Part shown: positions 43,909 through 51,655 of the stretch, piece after piece
Layout: each line of letters starts with the position of its first letter
How positions within the stretch are numbered: the first letter of the stretch is position 1
NCBI GenBank assembly: GCA_930633525.1
Contig: CAKNFP010000004.1
Coordinates: forward strand, 1-64,000
DNA length: 64,000 bases
From: Hyphomicrobiales bacterium
GTDB taxonomy: Bacteria; Pseudomonadota; Alphaproteobacteria; Rhizobiales; Beijerinckiaceae
Direction of reading: 5' to 3'
Made by a program: the position numbers and the translations under genes
Notes under the pieces: generated by a model
What the model saw: only the letters and a program-made list of their open reading frames with translations
What the model was told of the DNA's origin: nothing
Databases searched by the model: none

Positions 43909-44910
43909 ATGAGTGTCACGGCGCCTGCGCAGCCGATCCGCTTTAAGCGTCAAGGATCGTTCAGGGTAATTCTCGGGCCGCTGGTTCTATTGATTATTGG
44001 AATCGGTCTTTATTTTCTGCTCGGTGACGACCTTGCTTTCCTAACGCGGCTGCTTGTTATAGCTCTGTTCGTCATTTCGCTCGACCTTGTCGTGGGGTAC
44101 TGCGGTATTGCGACGCTTGGACATGCGGCGCTGTTCGGCGCCGGAGCTTACGCCGCGGGCATCGCCTGCATCGGGGGGGTGACCGATCCAGTTCTCCTAC
44201 TGATCGTTGCAGCGGGTGCGGGTTGTATGGCTGGGGCCATATCCGGCGCTTTGATTGCTCGCTTCTCGGGACTGCCTCAAATCGTGGTCTCGATCGCTAT
44301 CGTCCAGTTAATGTACCAACTTGCAAACAAGGCATCTACGTTTACTGGCGGCAGCGACGGTCTTTCCGGTATTTCGCCGGCTCCGGTTTTTGGAATGTTC
44401 GCGTTCGATTTCCTCGGGCGTACCGCTTTTGTCTTTACTCTCGTGGTGGTCGTCTGCGTGCTGACCCTTCTAGTTTTTGTAGTTAGGTCGCCTTTCGGGC
44501 TTCTGTGCCGTGGTATCAAGGAAGATGCCTTGCGGGTTCGTTTCATGGGCGCTTCGGCTTACGGCTCGCTCGTGAAGATGTATACAATTTCAGGCGGCGT
44601 CGCCGGGGTTGCCGGTGGGCTAGCGGTAATATCGACCGGTGTAGTTGCATTAGATAGCGTCAGTTTTGAGCGGTCGGCCGAAGGCCTGATTATGTTGGCA
44701 CTTGGCGGCGCCGGCGGCCTTTACGGTGCCTTGATCGGGACAGCTGCTTTTCAGACTTGCGAATATTTAATTGCGGCTGTAAACCCTTTCCATTGGCTGA
44801 TGATAGTAGGCGTCCTGCTGCTCGGGGTCGTCCTTTTCTTGCCTAGTGGGTTGCGGGGGTTGGTATTGGTCCTCATCCGTCTTTTTGGCCGATTCTTGAG
44901 GCGCCAATGA
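43909..44910 (+). CDS. Liv-type ABC transporter permease LivM-like (first cassette)
   Basis: A 333-residue permease. The LivM hallmarks YCGIATLGHAALFGAGAYA and YTISGGVAGVAGGLAVISTG, then MLALGGAGGLYGALIG, are clear. The ATG lies 3 bases after the LivH-like stop, and the end overlaps the first ATPase gene by ATGA. GC content looks lower than that of the T4SS genes, which agrees with separate acquisition. Confidence 0.85.
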   Translation: MSVTAPAQPIRFKRQGSFRVILGPLVLLIIGIGLYFLLGDDLAFLTRLLVIALFVISLDLVVGYCGIATLGHAALFGAGAYAAGIACIGGVTDPVLLLIVAAGAGCMAGAISGALIARFSGLPQIVVSIAIVQLMYQLANKASTFTGGSDGLSGISPAPVFGMFAFDFLGRTAFVFTLVVVVCVLTLLVFVVRSPFGLLCRGIKEDALRVRFMGASAYGSLVKMYTISGGVAGVAGGLAVISTGVVALDSVSFERSAEGLIMLALGGAGGLYGALIGTAAFQTCEYLIAAVNPFHWLMIVGVLLLGVVLFLPSGLRGLVLVLIRLFGRFLRRQ

Positions 44911-45665
44911 GCACCTTGCTGCAGGTCGAGAAGCTTTCCAAGTCGTTCGGCGGAATTGCTGTTGCCCGTAATGTCTCGATGTCGCTCGCTCCAGGTGCAC
45001 GCGTGGCGCTTATCGGACCCAACGGAGCGGGCAAGACAACATTCGTTAATCTGGTGACGGGTGCGCTGGCGCCTAGCGAAGGGACGGTTGTTTTGGATGG
45101 TGTTGATGTCACCCGCAGCAGGGTGGCAGAACGCGTCCGGCGCGGCCTAGTTCGAACCTTCCAAGTCAGTCGCCTATTTCGTCAGCTCAAGGTCATCGAC
45201 AACGTTGCGCTAGCTGTTTTGCAGCGCGAGGGGCTTTCAGGAAAGTTATTTGGAAGCGCTCAACGAGACAGCGCGGTGGAGGCAGAGGCGTTTGGGATTT
45301 TGGACGCCCTCGGTATCTCGTTCCTGGCAGGCAGGCGTGTCGGCGAAATCGCTTACGGCCAGCAGCGATTGCTCGAACTGGCCATGGCCCTAGCCCTTCG
45401 CCCAAAGGTTCTGCTGCTAGATGAACCTGCAGCGGGCGTCCCCCATGACCAATCCCCTCTAATTATTCAGGCGCTGGAACGTCTGCCCCAGGACATCGCC
45501 GTCATGATGATTGAGCACGACATGGATCTTGTTTTTCGGTTCGCCCGAAAGGTTGCTGTGCTCGCGGGCGGCGAGTTGATCTTTAAGGGGCCGCCTGAAG
45601 AAGTTTCGTCCGATGCGCGTGTGCGCGAGGCCTATTTGGGGAGTTATGCCCATGGGCGCCGCTGA
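44907..45665 (+). CDS. Liv-type ABC transporter ATPase LivG-like (first cassette)
   Basis: A 252-residue ATPase. Walker A GPNGAGKTT is near 37-45, the signature region reads IAYGQQRLLELAMAL, and Walker B is VLLLDEPAAGV. The position after Walker B reads PHDQS. LivM and LivF genes overlap it on either side. Confidence 0.88.
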   Translation: MSTLLQVEKLSKSFGGIAVARNVSMSLAPGARVALIGPNGAGKTTFVNLVTGALAPSEGTVVLDGVDVTRSRVAERVRRGLVRTFQVSRLFRQLKVIDNVALAVLQREGLSGKLFGSAQRDSAVEAEAFGILDALGISFLAGRRVGEIAYGQQRLLELAMALALRPKVLLLDEPAAGVPHDQSPLIIQALERLPQDIAVMMIEHDMDLVFRFARKVAVLAGGELIFKGPPEEVSSDARVREAYLGSYAHGRR

Positions 45666-46365
45666 GATCGAAGTACGGAAGCTCGTTGCCGGTTATGGCG
45701 CGACCCGTGTTCTGGAAAATGTATCCCTGGCCGTGCCCGCCGGAAACCGGCTTTCCGTGCTTGGGCGAAATGGGATGGGCAAGACGACGTTGCTTGCAAG
45801 CTTGATGGGTTTAACGCAGAGGCACGCGGGTGACATTCTCCTGAACGGGGTTGACGTCTCCACCCTCGGAACATCGTTAAGAGCAGGCCAAGGCTTCGGT
45901 TATGTTCCCCAGACGCGCGATGTCTTTCCGTCATTGACGGTCGAGGAAAACTTGATCGCAGGGCAAAAGGGACGGCCGAGGCGCGAGCTCGACGAGGCAT
46001 ATGAGATGTTCCCCCGCTTAAAGGAGCGACGCGCTAATCTCGGGGGCCAGTTGTCAGGCGGCGAGCAACAGATGCTCTCAACGGCACGTGCGATACTTGG
46101 GCATCCAACTGCGCTCCTGTTGGATGAACCCTTGGAAGGCCTCGCACCAGTTATATGCGATGAACTCATGACCTCGCTCTATCGACTAGCCGAGAGCCGG
46201 CGGATGACGATCGTACTGGTTGAGCAGCAGATCGAGCGTGCGTTGAATTTCGCGGACGATGTGGTGATCCTGGAGCGCGGGCGGATTGCATGGTCGGGAA
46301 AGCCGCAGGCGGTGCGAAATGACGAGAGGCTAATCGAGCGCTTTATCGGGATGAGCATCCACTAG
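45652..46365 (+). CDS. Liv-type ABC transporter ATPase LivF-like (first cassette)
   Basis: A 237-residue ATPase. ATG 45652 is chosen since GGGGAG lies 8 bases before it; another ATG is at 45646. Walker A is GRNGMGKTT, signature LSGGEQQML, Walker B LLLDEPLEGLAP. It ends in SIH-TAG, and an IS630-type remnant begins at that stop, with TA of the stop being the target dinucleotide. Confidence 0.88.
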   Translation: MGAAEIEVRKLVAGYGATRVLENVSLAVPAGNRLSVLGRNGMGKTTLLASLMGLTQRHAGDILLNGVDVSTLGTSLRAGQGFGYVPQTRDVFPSLTVEENLIAGQKGRPRRELDEAYEMFPRLKERRANLGGQLSGGEQQMLSTARAILGHPTALLLDEPLEGLAPVICDELMTSLYRLAESRRMTIVLVEQQIERALNFADDVVILERGRIAWSGKPQAVRNDERLIERFIGMSIH

Positions 46366-46495
46366 AGCGTTTTCCGGTCGAGTTGAATCGTTGAGGATTC
46401 CCAAGAGGCGCGTGTTCTGATTCAAGCTGCCTGCCGGATCGGAGGCCGGCAGGCATGGCTCGTAGCTTGTCTCTGGATCTTCGCGAACGGTACGC
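46365..46495 (+). mobile_element. IS630-family remnant (left end)
   Basis: Sequence begins GAGCGTTTTCCGG right after TA. It carries a hairpin (GCCTGCCGG 46429-46437 with CCGGCAGGC 46446-46454, GGAGG in the loop) and then ATG 46455 encoding MARSLSLDLRER, the usual start of a rhizobial IS630 transposase. Homology is lost after about 46490, where other IS sequence takes over. Confidence 0.65.
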
Positions 46496-46536
46496 CTCCG
46501 AAGAGGGCCGTCTTGCGTTGATTGAGAGGCCGTAGC

Positions 46537-46570
46537 TGACTGTCAGTATGGATATCCTTACTGACAGTCA
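46537..46570. repeat. 34-bp palindrome over the IS66 tnpA start
   Basis: TGACTGTCAGTA and TACTGACAGTCA are perfect 12-bp inverted arms around TGGATATCCT, whose core GGATATCC is itself palindromic. The tnpA ATG (46548) lies at the end of the left arm. It can fold as RNA over the initiation region or as a DNA cruciform. Confidence 0.7.
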
Positions 46571-46983
46571 TCCCGTGAGCCGCCTGGAGATCGTCGAGAC
46601 GGGTCGGCGTCGACGCTGGTCTGATGCGGAAAAGCTGCGGATCGTCGAGGCGAGCTTCTCCGGTCCGCGATTGGCATCAGAGACGGCGCGGCGTCATGGG
46701 CTTTCGAACCAGCAGCTGTTCGCGTGGCGTAGGACGTATCGGGAAGGCTGCCTTGGCGAGGCCGGAGGATTGGTGCCGGCGGTGATTGTCGCTGAGCGAC
46801 CAACAACGCGTTCGGCTCGGGCGGTGGCCGGATCGAGCTCGTGACCGCGAACGGGCGGCGCCTGATCGTGGATCGCGATGTCGACGTCGAGGCTCTGTTG
46901 CGGATCGTGCAAGCCCTGGAGCAGCTTGCGTGATCCCGGTTCCGGCGGGTGTCGGGTCTGGCTTGCGACGGGCTACACGGATA
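46548..46983 (+). pseudogene. IS66-family tnpA (frameshifted) and tnpB start
   Basis: From ATG 46548 the frame gives an IS66 Orf1 (GRRRRWSDAEKLRIVEASFS, ARRHGLSNQQLFAWRR) up to about 46797. The expected C-terminus continues in another frame ([20 protein letters not shown], ending EQLA at 46933). An overlapping GTG starts tnpB (IPVPAGV). After one further shift it reads VWLATGYTD and is then truncated. The element is inactive. Confidence 0.75.
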
Positions 46984-47231
46984 ACGCCGACGCAAAGGAG
47001 TTGTACGCCACGCGCGCCGCCCTCCAGCAATCGCTTCGTGATCTTGTCCATTCGATTCGGTTCGGTGGTCGGGAATCAACGGTGATCCTGAAAGGCTCGC
47101 GGATCGGCTACATTTTCAAGGACGCGGTTCTTCTGCGGCGTCGTGAGTTCGACAAGCCGATGCTGGAAGCGGAGATCGCGCCCGATTACAACGAGTACGT
47201 GGCTGAGGTTCGATCTAGGGCTAGCGCGTGA
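46984..47231 (+). pseudogene. Fragment, possibly the C-terminus of a serine recombinase
   Basis: After the tnpB relic the open frame continues as NADAKELYATRAALQQSLRD, RFGGRESTVILKGSRIGYIF and an EFDKPMLEAEI end at 47231. It resembles the last segment of large serine recombinases, but the domain with catalytic Ser is absent. The call is tentative. Confidence 0.35.
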
Positions 47232-47362
47232 TGCTTCGTATCGAGTTCGATGCCATGGCGCCTGTTCCCGATGGCCGCGAGCACGGTCTGACAGCTTTCG
47301 CTGCGCGGGTCTGGGATAGCGCACCAGCCCTCGGACCATTGGATGCGCATTGCCCGCCGAAC

Positions 47363-48091
47363 TTACTGCTTATGGCGGCCGCGCCACGTCAACACGAAAT
47401 GAAAAGCATCATTGGGGTCGTCGAAGTCGGCTAGGGCGACTCCGCCTTCGTCCGCATAGATCGTCGGCATCTCAAACCATCGACCGCGGTTCTTTCCGAC
47501 CCAGCCCGACAGACCGTCGTAGCTCTCGCCGTCGGCGCCCTCCTGTTGTCCGACCAAGGATTGCGCCGGCTCGAGAGGAAAGGCGATTAGATTCTCACCC
47601 TTAAAGTCGGTGAATCGCTTGCTAGCCGCGGCCTTGATGCGCGTCAGTTGCGACTGGTTAAACTGATCTGTCCGCACACGGGGGGGGCTCACCGTCTCGA
47701 ATGCTGAGCGATAAGAAGCAATTGTTTCTCGGTTATAAGTGATGTTTGGATCGAATGCAGTCGACAGCATATCTTGGATCCGACCACTCCCCTTCTTCGT
47801 TAGCAGCCAGATCTTACGCTTGCTATTAACAGGGTCGGGTGCGCTCTCCACTAGTCCCGCGCCGGGGCCTCCCCGAGCGCTGTCTGGTCCTAGTTCTTGA
47901 AGCGCGCGCAGGACAAGTGGGGTCGTGACACCCGTCGTCTCTGCAAGCCACGCGCCGGTGCAGCCTGGCCGCTCAGCGATGGCTATAAGAAACAATGCCC
48001 AGGTCGCCGGCATATCCTCGATATCGCGCCGCAGGACGGCGAGCGCCCGCCTAACGCTCCGAAGGTGCTCGATCGCCGGATCATCTCTCAT
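47363..48091 (-). CDS. MarR-like winged-helix protein with extra C-terminal domain
   Basis: A 242-residue protein from ATG 48091; the frame is open further upstream but is not protein-like there. Residues 25-125 look like a MarR-type winged helix (WALFLIAIAERPGCTGAWLA, TPLVLRALQELG, KRKIWLLTKKGSGRI). The last 110 residues have no family that I recognise (GWVGKNRGRWFEMPT). It may regulate the neighbouring small genes. Confidence 0.5.
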   Translation of the reverse strand: MRDDPAIEHLRSVRRALAVLRRDIEDMPATWALFLIAIAERPGCTGAWLAETTGVTTPLVLRALQELGPDSARGGPGAGLVESAPDPVNSKRKIWLLTKKGSGRIQDMLSTAFDPNITYNRETIASYRSAFETVSPPRVRTDQFNQSQLTRIKAAASKRFTDFKGENLIAFPLEPAQSLVGQQEGADGESYDGLSGWVGKNRGRWFEMPTIYADEGGVALADFDDPNDAFHFVLTWRGRHKQ

Positions 48092-48440
48092 GTCGTGACT
48101 TTCGTAGCTTGACGCCTGAATCTCACGATGCCATAAGGGCGACACCGCTGGCAAGGACGTCAGAATCAACGTTCTTCCGCCGGTCCTAGCATGAGCTGCG
48201 GCGACCAGTCGTAGCAATGCTGACGCCAGGCAGTCGCGCCCAATCTCACACGGAACCCGTTCGCGGGAGCCGTAGGACGGGCGCGTCTGAGCCAGACAAT
48301 TATCTCGTGACGGGACGGCAAACGCCGTTGCCGATCGCACTGAGCAATCACGATTGCTGACGATGACCCGTGTCGAATGTCCGGCGCGGAACGAGCAACC
48401 ACGCTTACGCGCAATAGATCTAACTGAGGATAGAACACAT
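48092..48440. other. Intergenic space with an imperfect repeat
   Basis: No gene is seen. About 48229-48300 resembles 49226-49297 on the same strand, centred on the shared CGTTCGCGGGA with flanking blocks CGGAAC and GGCGCG. Divergent promoters for the 48091 and 48441 genes may lie here. Confidence 0.4.
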
Positions 48441-48764
48441 TTGACTAGAAAAATCTACAATGATCCGAACAACGTGCCTGAGTGCGGGTACTGGTTGAAA
48501 TTCCCAGGCATCGGAAAGTATAGCGTCGACGAAGATCGCGTCAGCCATGCTGAGGCTAACGACTATGAATTCATCGTCGACATTACCGATCTGTGGAACT
48601 GGGATGCGCGCCGCTACGAATTCCATGGCGATGAGGGCTTGCCTGCGTTCATACGGAAGCTGGTTCCGAACGGTGTCGTCTATGACGCTCACTCGGGTTG
48701 GGTTGTCTTCGAACGCCGCGAGGATGCTGAGGCGTTCGTATCCAAGCTGAAGGATGAGCCATGA
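48441..48764 (+). CDS. Hypothetical protein, small-gene cluster
   Basis: A 107-residue protein from a TTG with TGAGGA 10 bases upstream; an ATG at 48354 is possible. It is aromatic- and acid-rich (ECGYWLKFPGIGKYSVDED, then DITDLWNWDARRYEFHGDEG). No family was recognised. Its stop overlaps the next start (ATGA), so it is coupled to the first of two paralogues. Confidence 0.5.
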   Translation: MTRKIYNDPNNVPECGYWLKFPGIGKYSVDEDRVSHAEANDYEFIVDITDLWNWDARRYEFHGDEGLPAFIRKLVPNGVVYDAHSGWVVFERREDAEAFVSKLKDEP

Positions 48765-49138
48765 CCGAAGCAATCGCCTTCCCGCCAGGGCAAAAGCTCT
48801 ACCACGTGAACGCCTGCACGTGCGATGGCGATTCATTGGACATGAATGTGTTCGCGAACGGCCACATCGACGCTCTCGATCGAGTAATCGAGTATTGGGC
48901 GCGCGATTACTTCGGAAGGAAACAGGGAGCCATCACCCGGAGCGAAATCAACGATGAAGAGTGGGATTGCGGCGGCATTTGCAGTCGCGGACAAGAGGAG
49001 GTGCTGGTTTGGGAGGTCCGCTTGAGCCACCCAGATCCTGTCACAGGTTGCATCCTCGGGGACAGCGCCGACGGTGGTGTTGAGTGTATCCAACCTGACG
49101 TCATAGCGTCGCTCGAGCGTCGCAACGCAATCATCTAG
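48761..49138 (+). CDS. Paralogue 1 of an unrecognised 125-residue family
   Basis: A 125-residue protein, about half identical by eye to the protein at 49717. Shared blocks are KLYHVxACTxDGDSLD, DALDRxIE, EWDCxGI-like DEEWDCGGI, VWEVRLSHPDPVTGC and ASLERRNAII. It has no signal peptide or membrane segment. Function is unknown. Confidence 0.6.
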   Translation: MTEAIAFPPGQKLYHVNACTCDGDSLDMNVFANGHIDALDRVIEYWARDYFGRKQGAITRSEINDEEWDCGGICSRGQEEVLVWEVRLSHPDPVTGCILGDSADGGVECIQPDVIASLERRNAII

Positions 49139-49412
49139 GCTGCCTGACGCGATCAAGCAGGTTGGTCGATGTCAAGTAGTCATGAGAGACCTGCCGCCTA
49201 CACGCCGAAGCCGTCCGAGACGCTAACCGGTCGCGTCGATCCTTGTTCGGAACTCGTTCGCGGGAACTGCCGGAGAGGCGCGCCTGGAAGCACATCAGGT
49301 GGCAATGGCAAGGTTTCGCGAGTCGGGCGTCACTTGAAATATCGAAAGAACGATGAGCGGAATGTGCCATAAAATGGCGCCGACTGTGATGTCGTTTACA
49401 AGGAGGCATCGG

Positions 49413-49688
49413 ATGAAAAATCAGAAGATATCGGAAGCATATTTCTTCGGTGAGAAAAACTCTGATGTGAATATTATTGCTGTGTTCTTTGCTGTGTTGG
49501 ACGGCGAAATCGAAGAAATTCGATTCTTCAGATCGGAAGCTGATGCTGATGCCGCCAAATCAGCCTGGCTTCATCAGTGGGCCGTTCAAAATAACGTCGA
49601 CGCTGAGAATATGGGCGAAGATGATCTGACCGACGCCGCTTTCGATGATGGTTATGACTGCTATGTCAAATCCGGAACAATCGAGTAG
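49413..49688 (+). CDS. Small acidic protein, unknown
   Basis: A 91-residue protein with a strong AAGGAGG before its ATG. It is acidic and AT-rich in codon use compared with neighbours (AYFFGEKNSDVNIIAVFFAV, ending DDGYDCYVKSGTIE). It lies between the two paralogues. No family was recognised; codon use suggests a different origin. Confidence 0.55.
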   Translation: MKNQKISEAYFFGEKNSDVNIIAVFFAVLDGEIEEIRFFRSEADADAAKSAWLHQWAVQNNVDAENMGEDDLTDAAFDDGYDCYVKSGTIE

Positions 49689-49716
49689 AGCCGCAATAAT
49701 TATTGGGAGTCTATGA

Positions 49717-50100
49717 ATGAAAAATGTTGGAGTGACGACGCTAACTCCTGATCTCAAGTTATATCACGTCGTCGCGTGCACTGTTGACGGAGATTCGCTC
49801 GACTGGAACGTTTTAGCGACAGACCATCAGGATGCTCTCGATCGCTTGATCGAATTCCGGGCGCGCGGCTTCTTCGGCCGACCGCACGGCCCGATCAGTC
49901 GGCAGGCAATCGCTGACGAGGATTGGGATTGCGACGGTATCCAGAACCGCGAGGGACCTGAGGTGGTGGTCTGGGAGGTGCGTGTGAGCCGGGCAGATCC
50001 TGTTACGGGCTGCATCCCTTGGGACAGCTTGAACAATGGTGACAAGCAATTCCTGCCAGACGTGCTGGCATCCCTCCAGCGCCGAAACGCGCTCATCTAG
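49717..50100 (+). CDS. Paralogue 2 of the unrecognised 125-residue family
   Basis: A 127-residue protein matching the 48761 protein along its whole length (KLYHVVACTVDGDSLDWNV, DEDWDCDGI, VWEVRVSRADPVTGCIPWD, ASLQRRNALI). Conservation of Cys, Trp and Asp positions suggests a folded domain under selection. Function is unknown. Confidence 0.6.
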   Translation: MKNVGVTTLTPDLKLYHVVACTVDGDSLDWNVLATDHQDALDRLIEFRARGFFGRPHGPISRQAIADEDWDCDGIQNREGPEVVVWEVRVSRADPVTGCIPWDSLNNGDKQFLPDVLASLQRRNALI

Positions 50101-50299
50101 TCCTTATCTGTCGGCTGGTCATCGCTGCGTTCAATGGCCAGCAATTTCGCCGAACGGCTAATCCCAAGTTCCAGAACTGATCGCAGTTGGTCAGTCAACA
50201 GTGAGCGCGCGCGAGCGCTTACTCTTGCGTTCAATCGATTATGCCGACGCCTGGCAGGACAATCCAAAAATTCGTCGCGGATTACAGCAGGAAAATCTT

Positions 50300-50527
50300 G
50301 TGAAGCCAACCAATGACATAATGAAGAACGATCTGATCGGCAACTGGACGATCACCACGACGCGTCTGGCTGAGCCGGTCCAGATGGGTCCGGTTGCCTC
50401 GCGGTATCGGACTGTGACGAAGCACGACGGCAAGATCAGGCGCATGTCCGGCGCCGAGACCGAAGCGGATGCCCTGGCGAAGCATGCCGAGCATGTTGCG
50501 CTGGTAAAAGCGGGAGACATTTCTTGA
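50300..50527 (+). CDS. Hypothetical protein
   Basis: A 75-residue protein from a GTG with AGGAAAA upstream. RLAEPVQMGPVASRYRTVTK and a helical ETEADALAKHAEHVALVK end are seen. It is coupled to the next gene (stop overlaps TTG start). No family was recognised. Confidence 0.5.
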   Translation: MKPTNDIMKNDLIGNWTITTTRLAEPVQMGPVASRYRTVTKHDGKIRRMSGAETEADALAKHAEHVALVKAGDIS

Positions 50528-50889
50528 GCATCGTTGTCTGTTTTCTCAGCTACACCGAGGCCGGCACGCACTTCTTCGACCATCTGTTCACTGTAAAGGG
50601 TGTGCCGACCGGTCAGCCCGGTCGCACGGGTGCGGAGCTTGTCAGGGTCTTGATCCTGGCCAGCAAGGCCAAGGATCAGGCTATGATCGAGCGGACGGTA
50701 CTTGCGCTATCGGCATTGCGCGATCCGTTGAAACCGCATGTCTACATCGTCAGCAATCCTGCAAAAATCGAGATCTCGAAATGGGCAGGTGATGCACAGC
50801 GGGCCAAGGAAGCCATTCTGCTGTCGGCTCGTGCCGTAGCGGCTGATTTGAAATCGGTTGGCGCCAAGTATGCGACGGAGGCTGCATGA
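50524..50889 (+). CDS. Hypothetical protein
   Basis: A 121-residue protein from a TTG start overlapping the preceding stop. CFLSYTEAGTHFFDHLFTVK and a helical second half are seen. The end overlaps the next gene by ATGA. No family was recognised. Confidence 0.5.
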   Translation: MSIVVCFLSYTEAGTHFFDHLFTVKGVPTGQPGRTGAELVRVLILASKAKDQAMIERTVLALSALRDPLKPHVYIVSNPAKIEISKWAGDAQRAKEAILLSARAVAADLKSVGAKYATEAA

Positions 50890-51425
50890 CCCGTCGTGAG
50901 TTCGTCGCCTTCGTCAGGGCTCAGCGTCGTTACATGAACTCGCTGCTTGCCGACGTGCTCCGGGGCGGGGTCGGGGATGACTCGTCTGAGTATGCTAAGG
51001 GCTCAGCGGATGCGCTCGCACTGATGGTGCGGGTGCTTGTGGAGGACACAGCGCCCTACAATCTCGACCAAGTGCTGATAGCACTGCTGCACCTCTATCC
51101 GGGAGAAGCCCTGTGCGACGAGCTTCGTGATCTGCCGCATTTTGCGGGGCATCAGGATCGCGACCTGGATCGCGACTATCTGCGGGTTGAGCTGAAAGTG
51201 GATGAAGTCTGTGTGGCTCCTCTGATCGCGCCATTCAGGCTGTTCCTGAGGCATGAAGAGGCTCTGCACATCGTGCGTCAGCTTCAAACCCAGATCGATG
51301 CGCATGTGGCTAAGCGCGGACCCTTCTCAGCCACCTCATATCAAATCACGCCGCTGTCCGACGAGGATCATGCGGCTGTCATGGAAACGATCAAGGCAGG
51401 GAAGGCTTCATGGCCGAAAACGTGA
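50886..51425 (+). CDS. Hypothetical protein
   Basis: A 179-residue helical protein (REFVAFVRAQRRYMNSLLAD, DQVLIALLHLYPGEALCDEL). It is coupled at both ends to neighbours, ATGA at its start and a 16-base overlap at its end. No family was recognised. Confidence 0.5.
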   Translation: MTRREFVAFVRAQRRYMNSLLADVLRGGVGDDSSEYAKGSADALALMVRVLVEDTAPYNLDQVLIALLHLYPGEALCDELRDLPHFAGHQDRDLDRDYLRVELKVDEVCVAPLIAPFRLFLRHEEALHIVRQLQTQIDAHVAKRGPFSATSYQITPLSDEDHAAVMETIKAGKASWPKT

Positions 51426-51592
51426 AGATCACAGATGAGCAGGAGGCTGCGCTCGCTGAGGCCCGCCTTTCCTGGAGCAGGAGATTGCGCCTGCTCTGGG
51501 TGACGTTGAAGACAAGTTTGCCTTGCCGACTAGTGCGATCTGGCACCAACTTCAATTCGTTGCGATCTCGCAGCTCTCAAATCTGCGCAGCT
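51410..51592 (+). pseudogene. Small gene with apparent frameshift
   Basis: ATG 51410 gives AENVKITDEQEAALAEAR. The annotated frame then becomes Ser/Arg-rich and unlike a protein. Shifting frame near 51465 gives PFLEQEIAPALGDVEDKFAL then SAIWHQLQFVAISQLSNLRS and a stop at 51590-51592, which looks like genuine protein. A one-base change, real or a sequencing error, probably broke it. Confidence 0.5.
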
Positions 51593-51655
51593 GAGTAAAT
51601 GCTAGACATGGCTGAATTTGATGAGATGCTTTCTCCATAGCGCCTGGAGAAACCA

